Of a stretch of DNA of 64,000 bases, positions 52,461 to 63,695 are shown in pieces. Position 1 is the first letter of the stretch, and each line of letters begins with the position of its first letter. The position numbers were made by a program, and so were the translations under genes. The stretch spans positions 62,001 to 126,000 of the forward strand of contig JAIXKR010000006.1 of assembly GCA_026932235.1 (NCBI GenBank), given 5' to 3'. The notes beneath the pieces are model-generated. The model ran no database searches, was not told the origin of the DNA, and saw only the letters and a program-made list of their open reading frames with translations. The DNA is from Burkholderiales bacterium (lineage in GTDB: Bacteria > Pseudomonadota > Gammaproteobacteria > Burkholderiales > Burkholderiaceae_C).

Positions 52461-53441
52461 TCATCTCGGCGACGTGTCGAGGATGATCTGGACGCCAGGC
52501 TTGACGCCGGCAATCCAGCCTTTGTCCTGTGCCTGCAACATCAGCGGCGCGCCCTTGCCCTTCAGGAAGCAGCGCGGGTGCTCGATGAAGTAGCTGCCGG
52601 TGGGTTCGTAGTGCCAGCCGGCGCAGGCGGCATTGGCATTGCAGGCCGCCTGGCAATCCTTGGCGGTCTGGCTGGTGCGGAAATCGATCGCCTGTGTGCC
52701 GCCGCCGTCTTCCACGCCCTCCAGTTGGGTGCCCGGCACCCAATCCAGCGAGTAGCCGGGGATCCAATCCTGCGCCTGCTTGACCTTGGGCGAGGGCGGT
52801 GCCGGTGTCTTTGCGATCCTGCCCAGCGCATCGTCGAGTTCGGCCGCGTTGCCTGCATGGACGTAGCGCCCGCCAGTATGGGCGGCCAGACATTGCAGCT
52901 GACGGTCGGCCTTGCTGCCTTTCTCGATGTCGAAGCCGACCACGTGCGCGGTGAAATCCACGCCCGTCGCTTCCAGCTCCTTGCCCAGCGCACAGGGGTC
53001 GGCGTTGCAGGTTTCCTCGCCGTCGCTGACCAAGATCACGGTGGCCTTCTGCTCGGTGTAGCGCAGTTGCTCGGCCGCCATCCGCACCGAGGCGGTGATG
53101 GGCGTCATCCCCTTGGGATTGAGGGCATCGACCTGCTTGCGGATGCCGGCCGCGTTGCTCGGGCCGATGGCTTGCAGCACTTCGATGTCGGCACAGTCGC
53201 CCTTGCGGCGGTGGCCGTAGGCCATCAGGCCCAGCTCTCCCCCTCGCCAGCCGTCCAGCATCGTCCCCACCGCCTCCCGGGCGATGGCGATCTTCGTCTT
53301 GCCGTCGATCTGGCCCCACATCGAGCCGGAGGCATCCAGTACCAGCATGGTCCTGGGTGCCTGCTGGTCTGCAGCGTGCAGGCCGGTCGCAGCGGCGATG
53401 GCGGCGGCCAGCAGGCCGAACGTCAGCAGGGGTTTGATCAT
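52461..53441 (-). CDS. VWA-domain protein with C-terminal PAN/apple-like domain
   Basis: 326-residue secreted or periplasmic protein. Signal peptide up to about residue 24. VWA domain with MIDAS motif DASGS at 36-40, MTPITASVRMA and LVSDGEETCNADPC. After a Pro-rich linker the C-terminal part AIDFRTSQTAKDCQAACNANAACAGWHYEP...CFLKGK is a PAN/apple-like domain with paired cysteines. Similar proteins occur as orphan surface or adhesion proteins; function unknown. Codon use is looser than the neighbours. ATG 53441 follows AGGACTTGCC. Confidence 0.85.
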   Translation of the reverse strand: MIKPLLTFGLLAAAIAAATGLHAADQQAPRTMLVLDASGSMWGQIDGKTKIAIAREAVGTMLDGWRGGELGLMAYGHRRKGDCADIEVLQAIGPSNAAGIRKQVDALNPKGMTPITASVRMAAEQLRYTEQKATVILVSDGEETCNADPCALGKELEATGVDFTAHVVGFDIEKGSKADRQLQCLAAHTGGRYVHAGNAAELDDALGRIAKTPAPPSPKVKQAQDWIPGYSLDWVPGTQLEGVEDGGGTQAIDFRTSQTAKDCQAACNANAACAGWHYEPTGSYFIEHPRCFLKGKGAPLMLQAQDKGWIAGVKPGVQIILDTSPR

Positions 53442-53566
53442 GGCAAGTCCTGGATGAGCGAATGGCAGACGGCGGAGGGGGCGGGTACCGCCGCATTGAA
53501 ACGTCGGAGAACCGAGCATCCTGAGCGCCCCAAGGCCGGCCAAAGCCAGCCGTCCCCCGTGGGGAT

Positions 53567-53596
53567 CAAGCAAAGTGGCAGAGCCACATTTGCTTG
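53567..53596. repeat. Hairpin-forming inverted repeat
   Basis: CAAGCAAAGTGGC and GCCACATTTGCTTG pair around an AGA loop with a single bulge. It lies 125 bases upstream of the VWA gene start and 84 bases from the transposase fragment. It could be an old transposon end or a regulatory hairpin; no T tract follows. Confidence 0.45.
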
Positions 53597-53679
53597 AGAG
53601 GAATCGTACAAAGCGCTCCCATCGCGCGTAGTGCGTGTGCAAGGGTGGCTGTGACATTCGTCCGGAACCGATCATGTTG

Positions 53680-53763
53680 CTCCAGCGGGCTCATGACCAG
53701 GTGCGTGGTGCCGTCGCGCCACGGCGTCTTGAGCTTCAGCTCCACCCGGCCCGCGGCGGCCTG
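53680..53763 (-). pseudogene. Fragment of an IS91-like transposase
   Basis: Minus-strand reading GRVELKLKTPWRDGTTHLVMSPLE matches the LKxPWRDGTTHVVxxPLEF segment near the C-terminus of IS91-type (Y2) transposases. Only about 28 codons are recognisable; flanks in the same frame are not transposase-like. An old mobile-element scrap. Confidence 0.6.
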
Positions 53764-53934
53764 ACTGTTCGACCGACCCAGGGGTAGGGTCGTCTGGATC
53801 GCGTGAGGTGAGTGTTGTTCACTTCGACCCGTCGATCCGTCCATCCGCCGCTGCCAGCGCCTGGCGTCGAGAACCGGATCGTTGCTGCTGCGCGTCCGGC
53901 AGCCAACTGTACGCGGGCAGGGTTTGTACGGTAT

Positions 53935-53953
53935 TAATGAGGTGCACTCATTA
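53935..53953. promoter_or_regulatory. Palindromic operator candidate upstream of the third Liv operon
   Basis: TAATGAG and CTCATTA, 7-bp inverted arms around GTGCA, 113 bases before the livF start. TetR-family operators look like this, and a TetR gene ends the operon. A weak -10-like TATTAA (53932-53937) overlaps its left edge. Confidence 0.45.
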
Positions 53954-54065
53954 CGTAGAGTCGCGGTATCCGATCAAGCGGTTCTCCACGGACCTGGTCG
54001 CCTTCGCAGATGAGCCCAGACCATCCGGGCAGACAACGACCGAAGCAAGTACCCGGCGCGACGAA

Positions 54066-54857
54066 ATGCTGACGATCACCAACCTGCGCGTGCTCTACGA
54101 CGGGGTCGTCGAAGGCGTGCGCGACGTCTCGCTGCAGGTGGAGCCAGGTCGGATCGTGGCCTTGCTGGGCAGCAACGGCGCGGGCAAGTCCACCACGCTG
54201 AAGGCGCTGTCCGGCGTGCTGTACGCCGAGGACGGTGCCATCACCGAAGGACGGATCACCCTCGACGGCGAGGATCTGGCCGCCTGGGCGCCTCAGGACA
54301 TCGTTCGCCGCGGCGTGGTGCAAGTGCCCGAAGGGCGGCGCCTGTTCGACACGCTGACGGTCGACGAGAACCTGGACGCCGGCGCCCTGGCGCGCCCGTC
54401 GGCGGCGGCCGCGCGCGCCCGCGAACGCGCGCTCGCGCTGTTCCCCGAGATCGTGCCGCACCGGCGTCGCGTGGCCGGCCTGCTGTCCGGCGGCCAGCAG
54501 CAGATGGTGGCCATTGCGCGGGCGTTGATGAGTGAGCCTCGGTACCTTCTTCTGGACGAGCCCTCGCTGGGCCTCGCGCCGCAGGTGATCGACGTCATCT
54601 TCGACGCCATCCGGCGCCTGCGCGACGAGGGCGAGCTCGCGGTGCTGCTGGTCGAGCAGAACGCCCGCCTGGCGCTGGAGCTCGCCGACCACGGGTACGT
54701 GATGGACCGCGGTCGCATCGTCCTCGACGGTCCCTCGGCACGCCTGCAGGCCAATGACGACGTGCGCGAGTTCTACCTCGGCCTGGGCGACGCCGGCGAA
54801 CGCCGCAGCATGCGCGAGGTCAAGCACTACCGGCGCCGCAAGCGCTGGCTGTCGTGA
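54066..54857 (+). CDS. Liv-type ATP-binding protein LivF (third system)
   Basis: 263-residue ATPase with Walker A GSNGAGKST, VPEGRRLF, LSGGQQQMVAIARAL and LLLDEPSLGLAP, the LivF type. Longer than usual because of a basic C-terminal tail ending VKHYRRRKRWLS. The ATG at 54066 is chosen. First gene of a plus-strand catabolic operon that encodes import, CoA activation and beta-oxidation-type enzymes. Stop overlaps the livG start by 4 bp (GTGA). Confidence 0.92.
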   Translation: MLTITNLRVLYDGVVEGVRDVSLQVEPGRIVALLGSNGAGKSTTLKALSGVLYAEDGAITEGRITLDGEDLAAWAPQDIVRRGVVQVPEGRRLFDTLTVDENLDAGALARPSAAAARARERALALFPEIVPHRRRVAGLLSGGQQQMVAIARALMSEPRYLLLDEPSLGLAPQVIDVIFDAIRRLRDEGELAVLLVEQNARLALELADHGYVMDRGRIVLDGPSARLQANDDVREFYLGLGDAGERRSMREVKHYRRRKRWLS

Positions 54858-55653
54858 TCGTCAGCGGCATGGGCGCGATCGATACCCCGATGCTCGAGAT
54901 CGCTGGCGCGGCCAAGCGCTTCGGCGGCGTGCAGGCGCTGGCTGAGGTCAGCCTGACGGTGGCCCCGGGCGCGATCTGCTCGGTGATCGGTCCCAACGGC
55001 GCCGGCAAGACGACGCTGTTCAACCTCGTGTCGTGCTTCTTCCGCCCAGACAGCGGCACGATCCGCGTCGACGGCCGTTCGCTGGCGGGCCGCGCGCCGC
55101 ATCATCTGCCGGACTTCGGGGTCGCGCGCACCTTCCAGAACCTGGCGGTGTTCAAGCACCGAAGCGTGGTCGAGAACATCCTGGTCGGCATGCACAGCCG
55201 CATCCACGCAGATCCGTTCTCGGCGGCGGCCTTCCTGCCGTGGGTGCGGCGCAGCGAGGTCGTGGCGCGCGAGCGCGCCGAGGAAATCATCGAGTTCCTG
55301 GAGATCGAGGCCTGGCGCGACGCGACCGTCGGCGGGCTGTCCTACGGACTGCAGAAGCGGGTCGAGCTCGGCCGCGCGCTGGCCATGCAGCCGCGGCTGC
55401 TGCTGCTCGACGAGATGGTCTCCGGCATGAACCAGGAGGAGACCGAGGACATCGCGCGCTTCATCCTCGACATCCGTGAGGAACGCGGTGTGACCGTCGT
55501 GATGATCGAGCACGAGATGGGCATCGTGATGGACATCTCCGACCAGGTGATGGTGCTGAACTTCGGGCGCAGCATCGCGGCCGGTACGCCGGCCGAGGTG
55601 GCGCAGGACGAACGCGTGGTCGCCGCCTACCTGGGAAGCACGAGGCTCGCCGC

Positions 55654-55657
<4 letters not shown>
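54854..55657 (+). CDS. Liv-type ATP-binding protein LivG (third system)
   Basis: 267-residue ATPase. Walker A GPNGAGKTT, ARTFQNLAVF, the LSYGLQKRVELGRALAM signature variant and LLLDEMVSGMN. Start taken as GTG 54854; ATG 54869 or 54890 are also possible, the last giving MLEIAGAAKRFGG. Overlaps the acyl-CoA synthetase start by 4 bp. Confidence 0.92.
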
Positions 55658-57564
<1,907 letters not shown>

Positions 57565-57567
57565 GCG

Positions 57568-58464
57568 ATGGACTTCTTGTTCAACCTGCTGGTGTCGGGA
57601 CTCGTGGTCGGCGGCGTCTACGGCCTGATCGCGATGGGCTTCGCGGTCATCTACCGCGCCACCGGGATGCTCAACTTCGCCCAGGGCGAGCTGATGATGC
57701 TGGCCGCCTACATCGCCTATGCGCTGGCGACCTGGATGCCGGCCGGACCGCAAGGGCCGGATGCCGGTGCGCTGTGGCTGGTGGTGCCGGGCACGCTGGC
57801 GGCGGCCATGGTCGCCGCGGTGTTGCTCGAGGCGCTGTTCATCCGGCCGATGGCCGGTGAATCGATGTTCGCCAAGGTGATGGTCACGATCGCGCTGGCG
57901 GTGATGATCCGCGCGGTCATCGTGCTCGCCTGGGGCAACGAGCCGCAGCTGATGCCGCGCCTGCTGGGCAACGCGCTGATACGCCTGGGGCCGGTGGCGT
58001 TGTACACGCCCCAGGTCGTGGTGCTGCTGGCGCTGGCGCTCACCAGCGCAGCCACCTGGGCGCTGTTCGCCCGCTCGCGCGCCGGCCTGGCGATGCGTGC
58101 CACCGCCAACGACGAATCGGCGGCGCTGCTGATGGGCATCGACGTCAGGCGCGTCTACACGCTCGCCTGGGCGCTCGCGGCGCTGTATGCCGGCCTTGCC
58201 GGCCTGGCGTGCGCCTTCCTGTTCAGCGTCGACCCGACCGTGTACAGCCTCGGCCTGCGCTCCTTCCCGGCGACCATCCTGGGCGGGCTCGATTCCGTGC
58301 TGGGCGGCGCACTCGGCGGTCTCGTGATCGGCGTGCTCGAGAACCTGGCCGGCGGCTACCTGGGCCGCGGCATGAAGGACATCGTCGGCTTCCTGCTGAT
58401 CATCGTCGTGCTGATGGTCAAGCCCTACGGCCTGTTCGGCACGCGGCGGATCGAGAGGGTCTGA
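57568..58464 (+). CDS. Liv-type permease LivH (third system)
   Basis: 298-residue permease with LivH hallmark VVGGVYGLIAMGFAVIYRATGMLNFAQGELMMLAAY near the start and ATILGGLDSVLGGALGGLVIGVLENL near the end. Four bases after the synthetase stop; its stop shares a base with the livM start (TGATG). Confidence 0.94.
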   Translation: MDFLFNLLVSGLVVGGVYGLIAMGFAVIYRATGMLNFAQGELMMLAAYIAYALATWMPAGPQGPDAGALWLVVPGTLAAAMVAAVLLEALFIRPMAGESMFAKVMVTIALAVMIRAVIVLAWGNEPQLMPRLLGNALIRLGPVALYTPQVVVLLALALTSAATWALFARSRAGLAMRATANDESAALLMGIDVRRVYTLAWALAALYAGLAGLACAFLFSVDPTVYSLGLRSFPATILGGLDSVLGGALGGLVIGVLENLAGGYLGRGMKDIVGFLLIIVVLMVKPYGLFGTRRIERV

Positions 58465-59510
58465 TGCGCAGCGGCACCTTCAAGCAAAGCTACGCCGAAC
58501 TCGTCGCACTCAGCGACAACCCGGTCAAGTGGGCCTGGTGCGCGCTGGCGCTGGCCGCCGCGCTGGCGCTGCCGGCACTGGCGAACAGCTACGTGCTGGG
58601 GCTGGCGACGACGATCGCGGTCACGGCCATCGCGGTGCTCGGGTTGAACCTGCTGACCGGCGTGGCCGGCCAGCTGTCGCTCGGTCATGCCGGCTTCCTC
58701 GCGCTGGGCGCCTACACCCAGGCCATCCTCGGCACCGACCACGGCTGGCCCGCGCTGCCGGCGCTGGCCGCGGCGGGCATGGTGGCGGCGCTGTCGAGCC
58801 TGGCCGTCGGCATCCCCTCGCTGCGCCTGAAGGGCCTGTACCTGGCGCTGACCACGCTCGGCTTCTCGGTCATCGTCAGCTACCTGCTGGTGATGTTCGA
58901 GGGCATCACGCGCGGGCCGAGCGGCATGCCGGTGCCGGCACTGATGCCGCTCGTGTCCGGACTCGACCACGGCCGCAGCGTCTACCTGCTCGCGCTGCTG
59001 CTGCTGGTGGCCTTCGTGCTGGCGACGCTGAACCTGATGCGCAGCAAGATCGGCCGCGCCTGGGCCGCGCTGCACGAGCACGACATCGCCGCCAGCGCGA
59101 TGGGTATCAACCTCACCGCCTACAAGCTGCTGGCGTTCGTCGTCAGCGCCTTCTACGCCGGCGTGGCCGGCGGGCTGCTGGCGCTGCAGACGCGCTACGT
59201 CAACGTCGACACCTTCGGCGTGCTGCTCAGCGTCGAGGCGCTGGCGATGGTCATCGTCGGCGGCATCGGCCGCGTCACCGGCGCGTTGCTCGGCACGGCG
59301 TTCCTGGTCGGACTGCCCGAGCTGATCCGCCTCGGCTTCGGCGGCACCGGGTCGTGGTTCGACACGCTGTTCGCCAACCACGCGCACGAGGTCAAGGAAC
59401 TGCTCTACGGCGCGGTGATCCTGCTGTTCCTGCGCCTGGAGCCCGAAGGGCTGGCCGGCATCTGGCGCAAGGCCAAGCGCTTCTGGGTCCTGTGGCCCCT
59501 GTCGAAGTGA
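58464..59510 (+). CDS. Liv-type permease LivM (third system)
   Basis: 348-residue permease with AIAVLGLNLLTGVAGQLSLGHAGFLALGAY near residue 45-75, FEGITRGPSGMPVP and a C-terminal VIVGGIGRVTGALLGTAFLVGLPELI block. About ten helices. Start at the ATG overlapping the livH stop. Confidence 0.94.
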   Translation: MRSGTFKQSYAELVALSDNPVKWAWCALALAAALALPALANSYVLGLATTIAVTAIAVLGLNLLTGVAGQLSLGHAGFLALGAYTQAILGTDHGWPALPALAAAGMVAALSSLAVGIPSLRLKGLYLALTTLGFSVIVSYLLVMFEGITRGPSGMPVPALMPLVSGLDHGRSVYLLALLLLVAFVLATLNLMRSKIGRAWAALHEHDIAASAMGINLTAYKLLAFVVSAFYAGVAGGLLALQTRYVNVDTFGVLLSVEALAMVIVGGIGRVTGALLGTAFLVGLPELIRLGFGGTGSWFDTLFANHAHEVKELLYGAVILLFLRLEPEGLAGIWRKAKRFWVLWPLSK

Positions 59511-59556
59511 GATTCGTCTCACACCCTTCCTGTCCCCCTTCACTGGAGTGCAACGC

Positions 59557-60747
59557 ATGAAGCTCACAGCCCAACTTCGCCGCTGGCTGCTCGCGCCGGC
59601 GCTGGCCCTGGCCGCCGCCCAGCCGCTGCTCGCGCAGGAGCCCGGGGTTTCGGACGACGAGATCCTGATCGGCGAGGTCCTGATGCTGTCGGGCCCGGCC
59701 GCCTTCATCGGCAAGTCGGCCTATGCCGGCTCCAAGCTGGCCGCGGCCGAGATCAACGCCGCCGGCGGCATCAACGGCCGCAAGCTGCGCGTGCTGTACG
59801 AGGACGACGGCTACGTGCCGGCGCGCTCGGTCAGTGCGATGCGCAAGCTGATCGACGTCGACAAGGTGTTCGCCGTCACCGGCACCACCGGCGGCTCGGG
59901 TGTCACCGCGGTGATGCCGGTGGTCGAGGAAAAGGGCGTGCCGACGATCGTGCACGTCGCTCCCAACCCGACCGTGCTGAACCCGCGCCGCGCCAACGTC
60001 TTCATGGTCGGGCCCGACTACGACGTCGCCGCCTACGAGGGCATGCGCTACCTCGCCGACAAGCAGGGCAAGCGCAGCGCGCGCTTCGGCCTGCTATACC
60101 AGAACGACGACTACGGCAAGGGTGTGCTCAAGGGCTACCAGAAGGCCGTCGCCGAGCTGAAGCTGAAGGACGTCGTCGAGGTGCCGTATCAGCGCGGGGC
60201 GAAGGACTTCTCGGCCGAGGCGCTGCGCCTCAAGGAAGCCGGCGTCGAGGTGCTGGTGCTGGGCACCGTCGTCAGCGAGGTCGCTGGCATCCTGTCCGAG
60301 ACGCGCCGCCTGGGCATGGACCTCACCGTCGTCGGCAACTGGGCCGCCGGCCTGCCGGCGACGATCAAGCTCGCGGCGCCCTACGGCTACGACTACTACT
60401 TCGACGACTACTACGCGAGCCTCAGCGACCCCGCCGGCCAGCGCCTGATGGACAGCGCGCGCAAGCACCTGGCACCCGACGAGGTGGCAGCGATGAGCCG
60501 CTACGCCGTCAGCGGCTACGTCGGCATCAAGCTGATGGCCGACGCCATCCGCCGCTGCGGCCGCAGCGTCACGCGCGCCTGCGTCATCGCCGAGCTGGGC
60601 AAGACGCGCAACTTCGACACCGGCGGCCTGAGCGGCGCGATCTCGCTGGACAACCCGGCCGGTCACGCCGCGCCGCCGCTGAAGATGTTCCAGCTCAACG
60701 CGCGCGACGGCAGCGTCAAGGCGTTGACCGAGTTCGGCGCGCACTGA
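59557..60747 (+). CDS. Periplasmic substrate-binding protein of Liv-type importer (third system)
   Basis: 396-residue binding protein: signal peptide to about AQPLLAQ (residue 24), then EPGVSDDEILIGEVLMLSGPAAFIGKSAY, the amino/carboxylic-acid-binding fold of the Liv family. GGAGTG precedes the ATG by nine bases. Tyr/Asp-rich YGYDYYFDDYYASL near residue 270 is unusual and may line the pocket. Ligand unknown, presumably the acid activated by the preceding synthetase. Confidence 0.93.
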   Translation: MKLTAQLRRWLLAPALALAAAQPLLAQEPGVSDDEILIGEVLMLSGPAAFIGKSAYAGSKLAAAEINAAGGINGRKLRVLYEDDGYVPARSVSAMRKLIDVDKVFAVTGTTGGSGVTAVMPVVEEKGVPTIVHVAPNPTVLNPRRANVFMVGPDYDVAAYEGMRYLADKQGKRSARFGLLYQNDDYGKGVLKGYQKAVAELKLKDVVEVPYQRGAKDFSAEALRLKEAGVEVLVLGTVVSEVAGILSETRRLGMDLTVVGNWAAGLPATIKLAAPYGYDYYFDDYYASLSDPAGQRLMDSARKHLAPDEVAAMSRYAVSGYVGIKLMADAIRRCGRSVTRACVIAELGKTRNFDTGGLSGAISLDNPAGHAAPPLKMFQLNARDGSVKALTEFGAH

Positions 60748-60772
60748 CGCCACGCGTTCAGGAGCGACCCGC

Positions 60773-61564
60773 ATGAGCGTGGACTACCGCCTGCAGGGCC
60801 CGGTGGCCTGGCTGCAGCTGAACCGGCCACAGGCGCTGAATGCGCTGGACCGTCCGGCGCTGGAGGCGCTGGCCGACGGCGTCGCCCGGGCGCAGGCCGA
60901 CCCGGCGGTGCGCGTGGTGGTGCTCACCGGCACCGGCCGCGCCTTCTGCGCCGGCGGCGACATCAAGGCACTGCAGCACGACGTCGTCGCCGGTGGTCGT
61001 GCCGTGGCCGCCGGCGAGGAGGACTACATCGACACGGTGGCGCGCTGCTTCGCTGCCGTGCGCGCGCTGCGCAAGCCGCTGATCGGCGCCGTCAACGGTG
61101 TTGCCGTAGGCGGCGGGCTCGAGCTGCTGCTGTGCTGCGACCTCGTGATCGCCGCCGACACCGCCACGCTCGGCGACGGCCACGCCAACTACGGCATCTT
61201 CCCAGGCGGCGGCTCGGCCGCGTTGCTGCCGCGGCGGCTGCCGCTGAACGTGGCCAAGCAGCTGCTGTTCACCGGCGAGCTGCAGCCGGCGGCGCAGTGG
61301 CAGGCCTGGGGCCTGGTCAACGAGGTGGTGCCGCCCGCGGCCTTGGCCGGGCGTGTGCAGGCGCTCGCCGAAGCGCTGGCACGCAAGAGCCCCTTGCTGC
61401 TGGCACGCCTGAAGCACCTGGCCGACACGAGCGCCGACAAGCCGCTGGCCGACGCGCTGCGCCAGGAGCTGTTCGAGCTGCGCGCGCACATGCGTACGCA
61501 GGACATGCGCGAGGGCACCAGTGCCTTCGTCGAGAAGCGCGAGCCGGTCTACGTTGGCCGCTAG
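60773..61564 (+). CDS. Enoyl-CoA hydratase/isomerase-family protein
   Basis: 263-residue crotonase. CoA/oxyanion loops are seen in CAGGDIKAL and NGVAVGGGLELLLCCD; the C-terminus REGTSAFVEKREPVYVGR is typical. The first catalytic glutamate (GGGLE, equal to Glu144 of rat hydratase) is present, but by ungapped alignment the second (Glu164) is a histidine in LGDGHANYG. The protein may therefore be an isomerase, hydrolase or a variant hydratase. RBS AGGAG precedes the ATG. Confidence 0.9.
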   Translation: MSVDYRLQGPVAWLQLNRPQALNALDRPALEALADGVARAQADPAVRVVVLTGTGRAFCAGGDIKALQHDVVAGGRAVAAGEEDYIDTVARCFAAVRALRKPLIGAVNGVAVGGGLELLLCCDLVIAADTATLGDGHANYGIFPGGGSAALLPRRLPLNVAKQLLFTGELQPAAQWQAWGLVNEVVPPAALAGRVQALAEALARKSPLLLARLKHLADTSADKPLADALRQELFELRAHMRTQDMREGTSAFVEKREPVYVGR

Positions 61565-61642
61565 GACCTTGCAACCCCGCGAACGGCACGGCGTGAAGAG
61601 CGCCAGGCGAGCCCCCCGCCGCACCAGACAGCCCCGAGATCC

Positions 61643-62887
61643 ATGGACAACATCTACATCGTCGGCGTCGGCATGACGCCCTTCACCCGCCACCCGGCGC
61701 GCTCGGTCAAGGAGCTGGTGGCCTGGGCCGTGCAGGACACGCTGCGCGACGCCGGCTGCACCGTGGCCGACGTGCGCGCCGCCTTCTACGGCAACTGCGC
61801 GCAGGGCTACCTCGAGGGTCAGCACCTGGTGGGCGCGCAGGTGGCGCTGCTGCCGCTGGGGCTGCAGGGCATCCCGATGTTCAACGTCGAGAATGCCTGC
61901 GCCACCGCGAGCACGGCGCTGCACATGGCCTACCACTACCTGCGCTCCGGCGCCTGCGACGTGGCGCTGGCCGTGGGCAGCGACAAGATGTACACCGAGG
62001 ACCGCGCGCGGCGCTTCGGCATCTTCGACGCCGCCTGGGACGTGCAGACGCCCGCGCAGAACCACCGCACCATCCTCGCGCTGGGCGAGGGCGTGACGCC
62101 GCCACCGGGCAGCACCTCGCCCAGCCAGTACAGCCCGTTCATGGACGTCTACGCGTCCTTCGCGCGCCAGTACGAGCGCCGCTTCGGCATCACGCAGCGG
62201 CAGCTGGCCGCGATCGCCTCGAAGAACCGCGGCCACGCCTGTGCCAACGAACGCGCCCAGTTCCGCCAGGCGATGACGGTGCAGGAGGTGCTCGCTGCGC
62301 CGCCCATCACCTACCCGCTGACGCTGCCGATGTGCTCGCCGATCTCCGACGGCGCCGCCGCGGCGCTGCTGTGCAACGAGGAAGGCTTCCGGCGGCTGCG
62401 CGCCGATCGTTCGCGCGCAGTGGTGGTGCTGGCCAGCGTGCTGCGCACGGCCAGCGCGCGCGATGGCGACGACCTGGAGCACCACCTCACGCGCCTGGCC
62501 GCGGCCGATGCCTACGCCGCCGCCGGCCTCGGGCCCGAGGACATCCACGTCGCCGAGGTGCACGACGCCACCGCGATGGGCGAGCTGATGCAAAGCGAGA
62601 ACCTGGGCTTCTGCGCGCTGGGCGAAGGCGGTGCTTTCGCCGAGTCCGGCGCCACCACGCTGGGCGGGCGCATCCCGATCAACCCCTCGGGCGGGTTGGA
62701 GAGCAAGGGCCATCCGATCGGCGCCACCGGGCTCGGGCAGGTGTTCGAGCTCGTCAGCCAGCTGCGCGGCGAGTGCGGCCCGCGCCAGGTCGAAGGCGCG
62801 CGCCACGCGATCCAGGAGAACGGTGGCGGCATCTGGGGCGTCGAGGAGTCCTGCGCGCACATCGGCGTCTACGGGCGCGCCGCATGA
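61643..62887 (+). CDS. Thiolase-family protein (SCP-x type)
   Basis: 414-residue thiolase of the SCP2/SCP-x group. The nucleophilic cysteine lies in NVENACATASTALH; the histidines are in EVHDATAMGELM and GGLESKGHPIGATG; GGGIWGVEESCAHIGVYG ends the protein. Expected to release a two- or three-carbon acyl-CoA after chain shortening. Seventy-eight bases follow the crotonase gene, the longest gap in the operon; stop overlaps the SDR start by 4 bp. Confidence 0.92.
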   Translation: MDNIYIVGVGMTPFTRHPARSVKELVAWAVQDTLRDAGCTVADVRAAFYGNCAQGYLEGQHLVGAQVALLPLGLQGIPMFNVENACATASTALHMAYHYLRSGACDVALAVGSDKMYTEDRARRFGIFDAAWDVQTPAQNHRTILALGEGVTPPPGSTSPSQYSPFMDVYASFARQYERRFGITQRQLAAIASKNRGHACANERAQFRQAMTVQEVLAAPPITYPLTLPMCSPISDGAAAALLCNEEGFRRLRADRSRAVVVLASVLRTASARDGDDLEHHLTRLAAADAYAAAGLGPEDIHVAEVHDATAMGELMQSENLGFCALGEGGAFAESGATTLGGRIPINPSGGLESKGHPIGATGLGQVFELVSQLRGECGPRQVEGARHAIQENGGGIWGVEESCAHIGVYGRAA

Positions 62888-63660
62888 AGCTCGCGGGCAA
62901 GACGGTCGTCGTCTCCGGAGGCGCCTCGGGCCTGGGCGAGGGCGCGGTGCGCTACCTGCTGCGCGCGCACGACGCGCGCGTGCTGGTGCTGGACCACAAC
63001 GCGCAGGCCGGCAGCTCGCTGGCCGCCGAGCTGGGCGCCGAGCGGGTGCTCTTTGCCGCCGTCGACATCGCCGACGAGGCGCAGGTTGCCGCGGCGGTGG
63101 CGCAGGGGCGCGCGCACTTCGGCGCGCTGCACGCCTGCTTCAACTTTGCCGGCATCGTCAGCCCGCTGCGCATCCTCGACCGCGAAGGCCGCGCCAGCGC
63201 GGGCGAGCGCTTCCGCCGCACGCTGATGGTCAACCTGGCCGGCACCTTCCATGTCATGTCCCACTGCGTGCAGGCCATGCGCGAGAACCCGCCCGACGCC
63301 GACGGCGAACGGGGCGTGGTCGTCAACATCGCCTCGGGCGCTGCCTTCGACGGCCAGGTCGGGCAGAGCGCCTACAGCGCCAGCAAGGCCGGCGTCGTCG
63401 GGTTGAGCCTGCCGGCCGCGCGCGAGCTGGCGCCGCTGGGCATCCGCGTGAACGCGATCGCGCCCGGCGCCTTCTGGACGCCGATGCTGCAGAGCCTGCC
63501 TGCCGGCGTGGTCGATCGCATCGCCGCGGACTTCCAGTTCCCCAAGCGCTTCGGCCAGCCCGACGAGATCGCCAGCCTGTGCTGCACCATCGTCGAGAAT
63601 GCCTACCTGAACGGCGAGTGCATCCGGCTCGACGGCGCGTTCCGTCTGCCGCCTCGCTGA
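62884..63660 (+). CDS. Short-chain dehydrogenase (3-hydroxyacyl-CoA dehydrogenase-like)
   Basis: 258-residue classical SDR: cofactor loop SGGASGLGEG, NFAGI, active-site Ser in NIASGAAFDGQVGQ and the YSASK catalytic Tyr-Lys. The architecture resembles type-2 (HSD17B10-like) 3-hydroxyacyl-CoA dehydrogenases, NAD-linked, fitting the hydratase and thiolase next to it. ATGA overlap with the thiolase gene. Confidence 0.92.
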   Translation: MKLAGKTVVVSGGASGLGEGAVRYLLRAHDARVLVLDHNAQAGSSLAAELGAERVLFAAVDIADEAQVAAAVAQGRAHFGALHACFNFAGIVSPLRILDREGRASAGERFRRTLMVNLAGTFHVMSHCVQAMRENPPDADGERGVVVNIASGAAFDGQVGQSAYSASKAGVVGLSLPAARELAPLGIRVNAIAPGAFWTPMLQSLPAGVVDRIAADFQFPKRFGQPDEIASLCCTIVENAYLNGECIRLDGAFRLPPR

Positions 63661-63695
63661 GCGCCCAGTCCCCACCGCACCGTCTGCCGTTGTCC

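Larger units (their letters stand above)
53442..54065. other. Intergenic scar region before the third Liv operon
   Basis: 624 bases with no intact gene and clearly lower GC. Contains a hairpin (53567-53596), an IS91-like transposase fragment (53680-53763) and a palindrome (53935-53953), listed separately. The rest has nothing I recognise. Confidence 0.6.
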
